Below are positions 27,814 to 42,091 of a stretch of DNA of 64,000 nucleotides, one piece after another. The notes beneath the pieces are model-generated. The model searched no databases and had not been told where the DNA came from. It saw only the letters and a list, made by a program, of their open reading frames with translations. The stretch spans positions 62,001-126,000 of the forward strand of contig CANTUR010002288.1 of NCBI GenBank assembly GCA_947683625.1, in the 5' to 3' direction. This stretch comes from Mallotus nudiflorus. Taxonomy: Eukaryota; Streptophyta; Magnoliopsida; Malpighiales; Euphorbiaceae. How positions within the stretch are numbered: position 1 is the stretch's first letter; each line of letters opens with the position of its first letter. Made by a program: the position numbers and the translations under genes.

Positions 27814-30800
27814 GGATGACCCACGGGGCCCATAATATATCAAATCGAAGCTGACTCAGAGGGCTATAACGGGCCGCTACAAAACTACATTTGTAGCGGG
27901 CCGTCCTCGGGCCCAAATTCCTTTGTTTTGGGGCCCGAAAACCACTATTTCGGGCCCATGGATTTGATTGTGGGCTTGCGCACTTGGGCTTCAAATGGAC
28001 GTTCGTGGCGGCATCGGTTGACCCCACGGGGGCCCATAATATATCAGATCGAAGCTGACTCAGAGGTCTACAGTGCGGGCTCTAAAGCCCATCTATAGCG
28101 ATTTGTCTTTGGGCCCAAAAACCCATGTTTAGGCCCATGGATTTGATAGAGTGGGCTTGGGCACTTGGGCTTCAAATGGATGTTCGTGGCGGCATCGGTT
28201 GACCCACGGGGCCCATAATATATCAGATCGAAGCTGACTCAGAGGGCTACAGTGCGGGCTCTAAAGGCCCATCTATAGCGATTTGTCTTTGGCCCAAAAA
28301 CCCATGTTTAGGCCCATGGATTGATAGAGTGGGCTTGGGCACTTGGGCTTCAAATGGACGTTCGTGGTGGCATCGGTTGACCCACGGGGCCCATAATATA
28401 TCAAATATAAGCTTACTCAGACGGCTATAGTGCGGGCTATAAAGCCCATCTATAACGATTTGTCTTTGGGCCTAAAAACCATGTGTAGGCCCATGGATTT
28501 GATAGAGTGGGCTTGCGCACTTGGGCTTCAAATGGACGTTCGTGGCGGCATCGGTTGACCCACGGGGCCCATAATATATCAAATCGAAGCTGACTCAGAG
28601 GGCTATAACGGGCCGCTACAAACTATGTCTGTAGCGGGCCGTCCTCGGGCCCAAATTCCTTTGTTTTTGGGGCCCGAAAACCCACTATTTCGGCCCATGG
28701 ATTTGATTGTGGGCTTGCGCACTTGGGCTTCAAATGGACGTTCGTGGCGGCATCGGTTGACCCACGGGGCCCATAATATATCAGATCGAAGCTGACTCAG
28801 AGGTCTACAGTGCGGGCTCTAAAGCCCATCTATAGCGATTTGTCTTTTGGGCCCAAAAACCCATGTTTAGGCCCATGGATTTGATAGAGTGGGCTTGGGC
28901 ACTTGGGCTTCAAATGGATGTTTCGTGGCGGCATCGGTTGACCCACGGGGCCCATAATATATCAGATCGAAGCTGACTCAGAGGGCTACAGTGCGGGCTC
29001 TAAAGCCCATCTATAGCGATTTGTCTTTGGGCCCAAAAAACCCATGTTTAGGCCATGGATTTGATAGAGTGGGCTTGGGCACTTGGGCTTCAAATGGACG
29101 TTCGTGGTGGCATCGGTTGACCCACGGGGCCCCATAATATATCAAATATAAGCTTACTCAGACGGCTATAGTGCGGGCTATAAAGCCCATCTATAACGAT
29201 TTGTCTTTGGGCCTAAAAACCCATGTGTAGGCCCAAGGATTTGATAGAGTGGGCTTGCGCACTTGGGCTTCAAATGGACGTTCGTGGCGGCATCGGTTGA
29301 CCCACGGGGCCCATAATATATCAAATCGAAGCTGACTCAGAGGGCTATAACGGGCCGCTACAAACTATGTCTGTAGCGGGCCGTCCTCGGGCCCAAATTC
29401 CTTTGTTTTGGGGCCCGAAAACCACTATTTCGGCCCATGGATTTGATTGTGGGCTTGCGCACTTGGGCTTCAAATGGACGTTCGTGGCGGCATCGGTTGA
29501 CCCACGGGGCCCATAATATATCAGATCGAAGCTGACTCAGAGGTCTACAGTGCGGGCTCTAAAGGCCCATCTAAAGCGATTTGTCTTTGGGCCCAAAAAC
29601 CCATGTTTAGGCCCATGGATTTGATAGAGTGGGCTTGGGCACTTGGGCTTCAAATGGATGTTCGTGGCGGCATCGGTTGACCCACGGGGCCCATAATATA
29701 TCAGATCGAAGCTGACTCAGAGGGCTACAGTGCGGGCTCTAAAGCCCATCTTTAGCGATTTGTCTTTGGGCCCAAAAAACCCATGTTTAGGCCCCATGGA
29801 TTTGATAGAGTGGGCTTGGGCACTTGGGCTTCAAATGGACGTTCGTGGTGGCATCGGTTGACCCACGGGGCCCATAATATATCAAATATAAGCTTACTCA
29901 GACGGCTATAGTGCGGGCTATAAAGCCCATCTATAACGATTTGTCTTTGGGCCTAAAAACCCATGTGTAGGCCCATGGATTTGATAGAGTGGGCTTGCGC
30001 ACTTGGGCTTCAAAATGGACGTTCGTGGCGGCATCGGATGACCCACGGGGCCCATAATATATCAAATCGAAGCTGACTCAGAGGGCTATAACGGGCCGCT
30101 ACAAACTACATTTGTAGCGGGCCGTCCTCGGGCCCAAATTCCTTTGTTTTGGGGCCCGAAAACCACTATTTCGGCCCATGGATTTGATTGTGGGCTTGCG
30201 CACTTGGGCTTCAAATGGACGTTCGTGGCGGCATCGGTTGACCCACGGGGCCCATAATATATCAGATCGAAGCTGACTCAGAGGTCTACAGTGCGGGCTC
30301 TAAAGCCCATCTATAGCGATTTGTCTTTGGGCCCAAAAACCCATGTTTAGGCCCATTGGATTTGATAGAGTGGGCTTGGGCACTTGGGCTTCAAATGGAT
30401 GTTCGTGGCGGCATCCGGTTGACCCACGGGGCCCATAATATATCAGATCGAAGCTGACTCAGAGGGCTACAGTGCGGGCTCTAAAGCCCATCTATAGCGA
30501 TTTGTCTTTGGGCCCAAAAACCCATGTTTAGGCCCATGGATTGATAGAGTGGGCTTGGGCACTTGGGCTTCAAATGGACGTTCGTGGTGGCATCGGTTGA
30601 CCCACGGGGCCCATAATATATCAAATATAAGCTTACTCAGACGGCTATAGTGCGGGCTATAAAGCCCATCTATAACGATTTGTCTTTGGGCCTAAAAACC
30701 CATGTGTAGGCCCATGGATTTGATAGAGTGGGCTTGCGCACTTGGGCTTCAAATGGACGTTCGTGGCGGCATCGGTTTGACCCACGGGGCCCATAATATA

Positions 30801-31513
30801 TCAAATCGAAGCTGACTCAGAGGGCTATAACGGGCCGCTACAAAACTATGTCTGTAGCGGGCCGTCCTCGGGCCCAAATTCCTTTGTTTTGGGGCCCGAA
30901 AACCACTATTTCGGCCCATGGATTTGATTGTGGGCTTGCGCACTTGGGCTTCAAATGGACGTTCGTGGCGGCATCGGTTGACCCACGGGGCCCATAATAT
31001 ATCAGATCGAAGCTGACTCAGAGGTCTACAGTGCGGGCTCTAAAGCCCATCTATAGCGATTTGTCTTTGGGCCCAAAAACCCATGTTTAGGCCCATGGAT
31101 TTGATAGAGTGGGCTTGGGCACTTGGGCTTCAAATGGATGTTCGTGGCGGCATCGGTTGACCCACGGGGCCCATAATATATCAGATCGAAGCTAACTCAG
31201 AGGGCTACAGTGCGGGCTCTAAAGCCCATCTATAGCGATTTGTCTTTGGGCCCAAAAACCCATGTTTAGGCCCATGGATTTGATAGAGTGGGCTTGGGCA
31301 CTTGGGCTTCAAATGGACGTTCGTGGTGGCATCGGTTGACCCACGGGGCCCATAATATATCAAATATAAGCTTACTCAGACGGCTATAGTGCGGGCTATA
31401 AAGCCCATCTATAACGATTTGTCTTTGGGCCTAAAAACCCATGTGTAGGCCCATGGATTTGATAGAGTGGGGCTTGCGCACTTGGGCTTCAAATGGACGT
31501 TCGTGGCGGCATC
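27814..31513 (+). repeat. Super-HOR copy 3, shortened to five HORs
   Basis: The order is alpha, beta, beta, alpha, beta: one beta HOR is missing. The GCTAACTC marker is at 27.49 kb and the CATCTTTAGCG marker at 29.75 kb. Length is 3700 bp against 3685 expected for five HORs. The next repeat (from 31514, with GCTAACTC at 31.19 kb) is shorter again: alpha, beta, alpha. Confidence 0.84.
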
Positions 31514-34500
31514 GGATGACCCACGGGGCCCATAATATATCAAATCGAAGCTGACTCAGAGGGCTATAACGGGCCGCTACAAACTACAATTGTAGCGGGC
31601 CGTCCTCGGGCCCCAAATTCCTTTGTTTTGGGGCCCGAAAACCACTATTTCGGCCCATGGATTTGATTGTGGGCTTGCGCACTTGGGCTTCAAATGGACG
31701 TTCGTGGCGGCATCGGTTGACCCACGGGGCCCATAATATATCAGATCGAAGCTGACTCAGAGGTCTACAGTGCGGGCTCTAAAGCCCATCTATAGCGATT
31801 TGTCTTTGGGCCCAAAAACCCATGTTTAGGCCCATGGATTTGATAGAGTGGGCTTGGGCACTTGGGCTTCAAATGGATGTTCGTGGCGGCATCGGTTGAC
31901 CCACGGGGCCCATAATATATCAGATCGAAGCTGACTCAGAGGGCTACAGTGCGGGCTCTAAAGCCCATCTATAGCGATTTGTCTTTGGGCCCAAAAACCC
32001 ATGTTTAGGCCCATGGATTTGATAGAGTGGGCTTGGGCACTTGGGCTTCAAATGGACGTTCGTGGTGGCATCGGTTGACCCACGGGGCCCATAATATATC
32101 AAATATAAGCTTACTCAGACGGCTATAGTGCGGGCTATAAAGCCCATCTATAACGATTTGTCTTTGGGCCTAAAAACCCATGTGTAGGCCCATGGATTTG
32201 ATAGAGTGGGCTTGCGCACTTGGGCTTCAAATGGACGTTCGTGGCGGCATCGGTTGACCCACGGGGCCCATAATATATCAAATCGAAGCTGACTCAGAGG
32301 GCTATAACGGGCCGCTACAAACTATGTCTGTAGCGGGCCGTCCTCGGGCCCAAATTCCTTTGTTTTGGGGGCCCGAAAACCACTATTTCGGCCCATGGAT
32401 TTGATTGTGGGCTTGCGCACTTGGGCTTCAAATGGACGTTCGTGGCGGCATCGGTTGACCCACGGGGCCCATAATATATCAGATCGAAGCTGACTCAGAG
32501 GTCTACAGTGCGGGCTCTAAAGCCCATCTATAGCGATTTGTCTTTGGGCCCAAAAACCCATGTTTAGGCCCATGGATTTGATAGAGTGGGCTTGGGCACT
32601 TGGGCTTCAAATGGATGTTCGTGGCGGCATCGGTTGACCCACGGGGCCCATAATATATCAGATCGAAGCTGACTCAGAGGGCTACAGTGCGGGCTCTAAA
32701 GGCCCATCTATAGCGATTTGTCTTTGGGCCCAAAAACCCATGTTTAGGCCCATGGATTTGATAGAGTGGGCTTGGGCACTTGGGCTTCAAATGGACGTTC
32801 GTGGTGGCATCGGTTGACCCACGGGGCCCATAATATATCAAATATAAGCTTACTCAGACGGCTATAGTGCGGGCTATAAAGCCCATCTATAACGATTTGT
32901 CTTTGGGCCTAAAAACCCATGTGTAGGCCCATGGATTTGATAGAGTGGGCCTTGCGCACTTGGGCTTCAAATGGACGTTCGTGGCGGCATCGGATGACCC
33001 ACGGGGCCATAATATATCAAATCGAAGCTGACTCAGAGGGCTATAACGGGCCGCTACAAACTACATTTGTAGCGGGCCGTCCTTGGGCCCAAATTCCTTT
33101 GTTTTGGGGGCCCGAAAACCACTATTTCGGCCCATGGATTTGATTGTGGGCTTGCGCACATTGGGCTTCAAATGGACGTTCGTGGCGGCATCGGTTGACC
33201 CACGGGGCCCATAATATATCAGATCGAAGCTGACTCAGAGGTCTACAGTGCGGGCTCTAAAGCCCATCTATAGCGATTTGTCTTTGGGGCCCAAAAACCC
33301 ATGTTTAGGCCCATGGATTTGATAGAGTGGGCTTGGGCACTTGGGCTTCAAATGGATGTTCGTGGCGGCATCGGTTGACCCACGGGGCCCATAATATATC
33401 AGATCGAAGCTGACTCAGAGGGCTACAGTGTGGGCTCTAAAGCCCATCTATAGCGATTTGTCTTTGGGCCCAAAAACCCAAGTTTAGGCCCATGGATTTG
33501 ATAGAGTGGGCTTGGGCACTTGGGCTTCAAATGGACGTTCGTGGTGGCATCGGTTGACCCACGGGGCCCATAATATATCAAATATAAGCTTACTCAGACG
33601 GCTATAGTGCGGGCTATAAAGCCCATCTATAACGATTTGTCTTTGGGCCTAAAAACCCATGTGTAGGCCCATGGATTTGATAGAGTGGGCTTGCGCACTT
33701 GGGCTTCAAATGGACGTTCGTGGCGGCATCGGTTGACCCACGGGGCCTATAATATATCAAATCGAAGCTGACTCAGAGGGCTATAACGGGCCGCTACAAA
33801 CTGCGTCTGTAGCGGGCCGTCCTCGGGCCCAAATTCCTTTGTTTTGGGGCCCGAAAACCACTATTTCGGGCCCATGGATTTGATTGTGGGCTTGCGCACT
33901 TGGGCTTCAAATGGACGTTCGTGGCGGCATCGGTTGACCCACGGGGCCCATAATATATCAGATCGAAGCTGACTCAGAGGTCTACAGTACGGGCTCTAAA
34001 GGCCCATCTATAGCGATTTGTCTTTGGGCCCAAAAAACCCATGTTTAGGCCCATGGATTTGATAGAATGGGCTTGGGCACTTGGGCTTCAAATGGATGTT
34101 CGTGGCGGCATCGGTTGACCCACGGGGCCCATAATATATCAGATCGAAGCTGACTCAGAGGGCTACAGTGCGGGCTCTAAAGCCCATCTATAGCGATTTG
34201 TCTTTGGGCCCAAAAACCCATGTTTAGGCCCATGGATTTGATAGAGTGGGCTTGGGCACTTGGGCTTCAAAATGGACGTTCGTGGTGGCATCGGTTGACC
34301 CACGGGGCCCATAATATATCAAATATAAGCTTACTCAGACGGCTATAGTGCGGGCTATAAAGCCCATCTATAACGATTGTCTTTGGGCCTAAAAACCCAT
34401 GTGTAGGCCCATGGATTTGATAGAGTGGGCTTGCGCACTTGGGGCTTCAAATGGACGTTCGTGGCGGCATCGGTTGACCCACAGGGCCCATAATATATCA

Positions 34501-35066
34501 AATCAAAGCTGACTCAGAGGGCTATAACGGGCCGCTACAAACTACGTCTGTAGCGGGGCCGTCCCTCGGGCCCAAATTCCTTTGTTTTGGGGCCCGAAAA
34601 CCACTATTTCGGCCCATGGATTTGATTGTGGGCTTGCGCACTTTGGGCTTCAAATGGACGTTCGTGGCGGCATTGATTGACCCACGGGGCCCATAATATA
34701 TCAGATCGAAGCTGACTCAGAGGTCTACAGTGCGGGCTCTAAAGCCCATCTATAGCGATTTGTCTTGGGGCCCAAAAACCCATGTTTAGGCCCATGGATT
34801 TGATAGAGTTGGCTTGGGCACTTGGGCTTCAAATGGATGTTCGTGGCGGCATCGGTTGACCCACAGGGCCCATAATATATCAGATCGAAGCTGACTCAGA
34901 GGGCTACAGTGCGGGCTCTAAAGCCCATCTATAGCGATTTTGTCTTTGGGCCCAAAAACCCATGTTTAGGCCTATGGATTTGATAGAGTGGGCTTGGGCA
35001 CTTGGGCTTCAAATGGACGTTCGTGGGTGGCATCGGTTGACCCCACGGGGCCCATAATATATCAAA

Positions 35067-35080
35067 TATAAGCTATAAGC
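35067..35080 (+). repeat. 7-bp tandem duplication in a C monomer
   Basis: TATAAGC occurs twice in a row (35067-35073 and 35074-35080) just before the TT that completes the HindIII site. Other C monomers have it once. It looks like a replication-slippage duplication and is a private marker for this HOR. Confidence 0.9.
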
Positions 35081-36898
35081 TTACTCAGACGGCTATAGTG
35101 CGGGCTATAAAGCCCATCTATAACGATTTGTCTTTGGGCCTAAAAACCCATGTGTAGGCCCATGGATTTGATAGAGTGGGCTTGCGCACTTGGGCTTCAA
35201 ATGGACGTTCGTGGCGGCATCGGTTGACCCACGGGGCCCCATAATATATCAAATCGAAGCTGACTCAGAGGGGCTATAACAGGCCGCTACAAACTACATT
35301 TGTAGCGGGCCGTCCTCCGGGCCCAAATTCCTTTGTTTTGGGGCCCGAAAACCACTATTTCGGCCCATGGATTTGATTGTGGGCTTGCGCACTTGGGCTT
35401 CAAATGACGTTCGTGGCGGCATCGGTTGACCCACGGGGCCCATAATATATCAGATCGAAGCTGACTCAGAGGTCTACAGTGCGGGCTCTAAAGCCCATCT
35501 ATAGCGATTTGTCTTTGGGCCCAAAAACCCATGTTTAGGCCCATGGATTTGATAGAGTGGGCTTGGGCACTTGGGCTTCAAATGGATGTTCGTGGCGGCA
35601 TCGGTTGACCCACGGGGCCCATAATATATCAGATCGAAGCTGACTCAGAGGGCTACAGTGCGGGCTCTAAAGCCCATCTATAGCGATTTGTCTTTGGGCC
35701 CAAAAACCCATGTTTAGGCCCATGGATTTGATAGAGTGGGCTTGGGCACTTGGGCTTCAAATGGACGTTCGTGGTGGCATCGGTTGACCCACGGGGCCCA
35801 TAATATATCAAATATAAGCTTACTCAGACGGCTATAGTGCGGGCTATAAAGCCCATCTATAACGATTTGTCTTTGGGCCTAAAAACCCATGTGTAGGCCC
35901 ATGGATTTGATAGAGTGGGCTTGCGCACTTGGGCTTCAAATGGACGTTCGTGGCGGCATCGGTTGACCCACGGGGCCCATAATATATCAAATCGAAGCTG
36001 ACTCAGAGGGCTATAACGGGCCGCTACAAATTATGTCTGTAGCGGGCCGTCCTCCGGGCCCAAATTCCTTTGTTTTGGGGCCCGAAAACCACTATTTCGG
36101 CCCATGGATTTGATTGTGGGCTTGCGCACTTGGGCTTCAAATGGACGTTCGTGGCGGCATCGGTTGACCCACGGGGCCCATAATATATCAGATCGAAGCT
36201 GACTCAGAGGTCTACAGTGCGGGCTCTAAAGCCCATCTATAGCGATTTGTCTTTGGGCCCAAAAACCCATGTTTAGGCCCATGGATTTGATAGAGTGGGC
36301 TTGGGCACTTGGGCTTCAAATGGATGTTCGTGGCGGCATCGGTTGACCCACGGGGCCCATAATATATCAGATCGAAGCTGACTCAGAGGGCTACAGTGCG
36401 GGCTCTAAAGCCCATCTATAGCGATTTGTCTTTGGGCCCAAAAACCCAAGTTTAGGCCCATGGATTTGATAGAGTGGGCTTGGGCACTTGGGCTTCAAAT
36501 GGACGTTCGTGGTGGCATCGGTTGACCCACGGGGCCCATAATATATCAAATATAAGCTTACTCAGACGGCTATAGTGCGGGCTATAAAGCCCATCTATAA
36601 CGATTTGTCTTTGGGCCTAAAAACCCATGTGTAGGCCCATGGATTTGATAGAGTGGGCTTGCGCACTTGGGCTTCAAATGGACGTTCGTGGCGGCATCGG
36701 TTGACCCACGGGGCCCATAATATATCAAATCGAAGCTGACTCAGAGGGCTATAACGGGCCGCTACAAACTACATCTGTAGCGGGGCGTCCTCGGGCCCAA
36801 ATTCCTTTGTTTTGGGGCCCGAAAACCACTATTTCGGCCCATGGATTTGATTGTGGGCTTGCGCACTTGGGCTTCAAATGGACGTTCGTTGCGGCATC

Positions 36899-37835
36899 GG
36901 TTGACCCACGGGGCCCATAATATATCAGATCGAAGCTGACTCAGAGGTCTACAGTGCGGGCTCTAAAGCCCATCTATAGCGATTTGTCTTTGGGCCCAAA
37001 AACCCATGTTTAGGCCCATGGATTTGATAGAGTGGGCTTGGGCACTTGGGCTTCAAATGGATGTTCGTGGCGGCATCGGTTGACCCACGGGGCCCATAAT
37101 ATATCAGATCGAAGCTGACTCAGAGGGCTACAGTGCGGGCTCTAAAGCCCATCTTTAGCGATTTGTCTTTGGGCCCAAAAACCCATGTTTAGGCCCATGG
37201 ATTTGATAGAGTGGGCTTGGGCACTTGGGCTTCAAATGGACGTTCATGGTGGCATCGGTTGACCCACGGGGCCCATAATATATCAAATATAAGCTTACTC
37301 AGACGGCCATAGTCCGGGCTATAAAGCCCATCTATAACGATTTGTCTTTGGGCCTAAAAACCCATGTGTAGGCCCATGGATTTGATAGAGTGGGCTTGCG
37401 CACTTGGGCTTCAAATGGACGTTCGTGGCGGCATCGGTTGACCCACGGGGCCCATAATATATCAAATCGAAGCTGACTCAGAGGGCTATAATGGGCCGCT
37501 ACAAAATACATCTGTAGCGGGCCGTCCTCGGGCCCAAATTCCTTTGTTTTGGGGCCCGAAAACCACTATTTCGGCCCATGGATTTGATTGTGGGCTTGCG
37601 CACTTGGGCTTCAAATGGACGTTCGTGGCGGCATCGGTTGACCCACGGGGCCCATAATATATCAGATCGAAGCTGACTCAGAGGGCTATAACGGGCCGCT
37701 ACAAACTGTGTCTGTAGCGGGCCGTCCTCGGGCCCAAATTCCTTTGTTTTGGGGCCCGAAAACCACTATTTCGGCCCATGGATTTGATTGTGGGCTTGCG
37801 CACTTGGGCTTCAAATGGAAGTTCGTGGCGGCATC
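36899..37835 (+). repeat. HOR variant A-B-C-D-D'
   Basis: D (37436-37635, loop AAATACATC) is followed by D' (37636-37835, loop AACTGTGTC, A/B-like CAGATCG start). This is the first D-D' dimer in the window; none occurs upstream. The B here has CATCTTTAGCG and its ending reads GTTCATGG. Confidence 0.9.
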
Positions 37836-40054
37836 GGTTGACCCACGGGGCCCATAATATATCAGATCGAAGCTGACTCAGAGGTCTACAGTGCGGGCTC
37901 TAAAGCCCATCTATAGCGATTTGTCTTTGGGCCCAAAAACCCATGTTTAGGCCCATGGATTTGATAGAGTGGGCTTGGGCACTTGGGCTTCAAATGGATG
38001 TTCGTGGCGGCATCGGTTGACCCACGGGGCCCATAATATATCAGATCGAAGCTGACTCAGAGGGCTACAGTACGGGCTCTAAAGCCCATCTATAGCGATT
38101 TGTCTTTGGGCCCAAAAACCCATGTTTAGGCCCATGGATTTGATAGAGTGGGCTTGGGCACTTGGGCTTCAAATGGACGTTCGTGGTGGCATCGGTTGAC
38201 CCACGAGGCCCATAATATATCAAATATAAGCTTACTCAGACGGCTATAGTGCGGGCTATAAAGCCCATCTATAACGATTTGTCTTTGGGCCTAAAAACCC
38301 ATGTGTAGGCCCATGGATTTGATAGAGTGGGCTTGCGCACTTAGGCTTCAAATGGACGTTCGTGGCGGCATCGGTTGACCCACGGGGCCCATAATATATC
38401 AAATCGAAGCTGACTCAGAGGGCTATAACGGACCGCTACAAAATACGTCTGTAGCGGGCCGTCCTCGGGCCCAAATTCCTTTGTTTTGGGGCTCGAAAAC
38501 CACTATTTCGGCCCATGGATTTGATTGTGGGCTTGCGCACTTGGGCTTCAAATGGACGTTCGTGGCGGCATCGGTTTACCCACGGGGCCCATAATATATC
38601 AGATCGAAGCTGACTCAGAGGTCTACAGTACGGGCTCTAAAGCCCATCTATAGCGATTTGTCTTTAGGCCCCAAAAACCCATGTTTAGGCCCATGGATTT
38701 GATAGAGTGGGCTTGGGCACTTGGGCTTCAAATGGATGTTCGTGGCGGCATCGGTTCACCCACGGGGCCCATAATATATCAGATCGAAGCTGACTCAGAG
38801 GGCTACAGTGCGGGCTCTAAAGCCCATCTATAGCGATTTGTCTTTGGGCCCAAAAACCCATGTTTAGGCCCATGGATTTGATAGAGTGGGCTTGGGCACT
38901 TGGGCTTCAAATGGACGTTCGTGGTGGCATCGGTTGACCCAACGGGGCCCATAATATATCAAATATAAGCTTACTCAGACGGCTATAGTGCGGGCTATAA
39001 AGCCCATCTATAACGATTTGTCTTTGGGCCTAAAAACCCCATGTGTAGGCCCATGGATTTGATAGAGTGGGCTTGCGCACTTGGGCTTCAAATGGACGTT
39101 CGTGGCGGCATCGGTTGACCCACGGGGCCCATAATATATCAAATCGAAGCTGACTCAGAGGGCTATAACGGGCCGCTACAAACTACGTCTGTAGCGGGCC
39201 ATCCTCGGGCCCAAATTCCTTTGTTTTGGGGCCCGAAAACCACTATTTCGGCCCATGGATTTGATTGTGGGCTTGCGCACTTGGGCTTCAAATGGACGTT
39301 CGTGGCGGCATCGGTTGACCCACGGGGCCCATAATATATCAGATCGAAGCTGACTCAGAGGTCTACAGTGCGGGCTCTAAAGCCCATCTATAGCGATTTG
39401 TCTTTGGGCCCAAAAACCCATGTTTAGGGCCCATGGATTTGATAGAGTGGGCTTGGGCACTTGGGCTTCAAATGGATGTTCGTGGCGGCATCGGTTGACC
39501 CACGGGGCCCATAATATATCAGATCGAAGCTGACTCAGAGGGCTACAGTGCGGGCTCTAAAGCCCATCTATAGCGATTTGTCTTTGGGCCCAAAAACCCA
39601 TGTTTAGGCCCATGGATTTTGATAGAGTGGGCTTGGGCACTTGGGCTTCAAATGGACGTTCGTGGTGGCATCGGTTGACCCACGGGGCCCATAATATATC
39701 AAATATAAGCTTACTCAGACGGCTATAGTGCGGGCTATAAAGCCCATCTATAACGATTTGTCTTTGGGCCTAAAAACCCATGTGTAGGCCCATGGATTTG
39801 ATAGAGTGGGCTTGCGCACTTGGGCTTCAAATGGACGTTCGTGGCGGCATCGGTTGACCCACGGGGCCCATAATATATCAAATCGAAGCTGACTCAGAGG
39901 GCTATAACGGGCCGCTACAAACTACGTCTGTAGCAGGCCGTCCTCGGGCCCCAAATTCCTTTGTTTTGGGGCCCGAAAACCACTCTATTTCGGCCCATGG
40001 ATTTGATTGTGGGCTTGCGCACTTGGGCTTCAAATGGACGTTCGTGGCGGCATC

Positions 40055-40991
40055 GGTTGACCCACGGGGCCCATAATATATCAGATCGAAGCTGACTCAG
40101 AGGTCTACAGTGCGGGCTCTAAAGCCCATCTATAGCGATTTGTCTTTGGGCCCAAAAACCCATGTTTAGGCCCATGGATTTGATAGAGTGGGCTTGGGCA
40201 CTTGGGCTTCAAATGGATGTTCGTGGCGGCATCGGTTGACCCACGGGGCCCATAATATATCAGATCGAAGCTGACTCAGAGGGCTACAGTGCGGGCTCTA
40301 AAGCCCATCTATAGCGATTTGTCTTTGGGCCAAAAACCCATGTTTAGGCCCATGGATTTGATAGAGTGGGCTTGGGCACTTGGGCTTCAAATGGACGTTC
40401 GTGGTGGCATCGGTTGACCCACTGGGCCCATAATATATCAAATATAAGCTTACTCAGACGGCTATAGTGCGGCTATAAAGCCCATCTATAACGATTTGTC
40501 TTTGGGCCTAAAAAACCCATGTGTAGGCCCATGGATTTGATAGAGTGGGCTTGCGCACTTGGGCTTCAAAATGGACGTTCGTGGCGGCATCGGTTGACCC
40601 ACGGGGCCCATAATATATCAAATCGAAGCTGACTCAGAGGGCTATAACGGGCGCTACAAAATACGTCTGTAGCGGGCCGTCCTCGGGCCCAAATTCCTTT
40701 GTTTTGGGGCCCGAAAAACCACTATTTTCGGCCCATGGATTTGATTGTGGGCTTGCGCACTTGGGCTTCAAATGGACGTTCGTGGCGGCATCGGTTGACC
40801 CACGGGGCCCATAATATATCAGATCGAAGCTGACTCAGAGGGCTATAACGGGCCGCTACAAACTGTGTCTGTAGCGGGCCGTCCTCGGGCCAAATTCCTT
40901 TGTTTTGGGGCCCGAAAACCACTATTTCGGCCCATGGATTTGATTGTGGGCTTGCGCACTTGGGCTTCAAATGGACGTTCGTGGCGGCATC
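40055..40991 (+). repeat. HOR variant A-B-C-D-D'
   Basis: D (40592-40792, AAATACGTC) is followed by D' (40793-40991, AACTGTGTC). It lies about 3.16 kb from the dimer at 37436, and B monomers with TACAGTACGGG follow both dimers (38.07 and 41.23 kb), pointing to a segmental duplication of roughly that length. Confidence 0.9.
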
Positions 40992-42091
40992 GGTTGACCC
41001 ACGGGGCCCCATAATATATCAGATCGAAGCTGACTCAGAGGTCTACAGTGCGGGCTCTAAAGCCCATCTATAGCGATTTGTCTTTGGGCCCAAAAACCCA
41101 TGTTTAGGCCCATGGATTTGATAGAGTGGGCTTGGGCACTTGGGCTTCAAATGGATGTTCGTGGCGTCATCGGTTGACCCACGGGGCCCATAATATATCA
41201 GATCGAAGCTGACTCAGAGGGCTACAGTACGGGCTCTAAAGCCCATCTATAGCGATTTGTCTTTGGGCCCAAAAAACCCATGTTTAGGCCCATGGATTTG
41301 ATAGAGTGGGCTTGGGCACTTGGGCTTCAAATGGACGTTCGTGGTGGCATCGGTTGACCCACGGGGCCCATAATATATCAAATATAAGCTTACTCAGACG
41401 GCTATAGTGCGGGCTATAAAGCCCATCTATAACGATTTGTCTTTGGGCCTAAAAAACCCATGTGTAGGCCCATGGATTTGATAGAGTGGGCTTGCGCACT
41501 TGGGCTTCAAATGGACGTTCGTGGCGGCATCGGTTGACCCACGGGCCCATAATATATCAGATCGAAGCTGAGTCAGAGGGCTACAGTGCGGGCTCTAAAG
41601 CCCATCTATAGCGATTTGTCTTTGGGCCCAAAAACCCATGTTTAGGCCCATGGATTTGATTGAGTGGGCTTGGGCACTTGGGCTTCAAATGGACGTTCGT
41701 GGTGGCATCGGTTGACCCACGGGGGCCCATAATATATCAAATATAAGCTTACTCAGATGGCTATAGTGCGGGCTATAAAGCCCATCTATAACGATTTGTC
41801 TTTGGGCCTAAAAACCCATGTGTAGGCCCATGGATTTGATAGAGTGGGCTTGCGCACTTGGGCTTCAAATGGACGTTCGTGGCGGCATCGGTTGACCCAC
41901 GGGGCCCATAATATATCAAATCGAAGCTGACTCAGAGGGCTATAAACGGGCCGCTACAAAATACGTCTGTAGCGGGCCGTCCTCGGGCCCAAATTCCTTT
42001 GTTTTGGGGCCCGAAAACTACTATTTCGGCCCCATGGATTTGATTGTGGGCTTGCGCACTTGGGCTTCAAATGGACGTTCGTGGCGGCATC
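40992..42091 (+). repeat. Six-monomer HOR variant A-B-C-B-C-D
   Basis: A 40992-41171, B 41172-41351, C 41352-41531, B 41532-41709, C 41710-41889 and D 41890-42091. The B-C pair is repeated in tandem, the reciprocal type of change to units that lose monomers. This is the only B-C duplication in the window. Confidence 0.9.

Larger units (their letters stand above)
16045..33192 (+). repeat. Array domain II: regular HORs with alternating alpha and beta D subtypes
   Basis: D starts are 16045, 16793, 17523, a C/D fusion at 18082, then 18900, 19649, 20392, 21138, 21878, 22624, 23361, 24104, 24852, 25595, 26334, 27074, 27814, 28553, 29295, 30036, 30774, 31514, 32252 and 32992. Alpha D monomers begin CGGATGACCC and have loop AACTACATT (AACTACAAT at 31514). 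Beta D monomers begin CGGTTGACCC and have AACTATGTC. The two markers are linked in all nine alpha copies: 16793, 18900, 21878, 23361, 26334, 27814, 30036, 31514 and 32992. Apart from the fusion the four-monomer order is unbroken. Confidence 0.9.

Noticed and set aside
39420..39435. Telomere-like TTTAGGG in a B/A monomer context
   Set aside because: It is a single unit produced by an extra G in the usual TTTAGGCCC; no tandem telomeric repeat is present.
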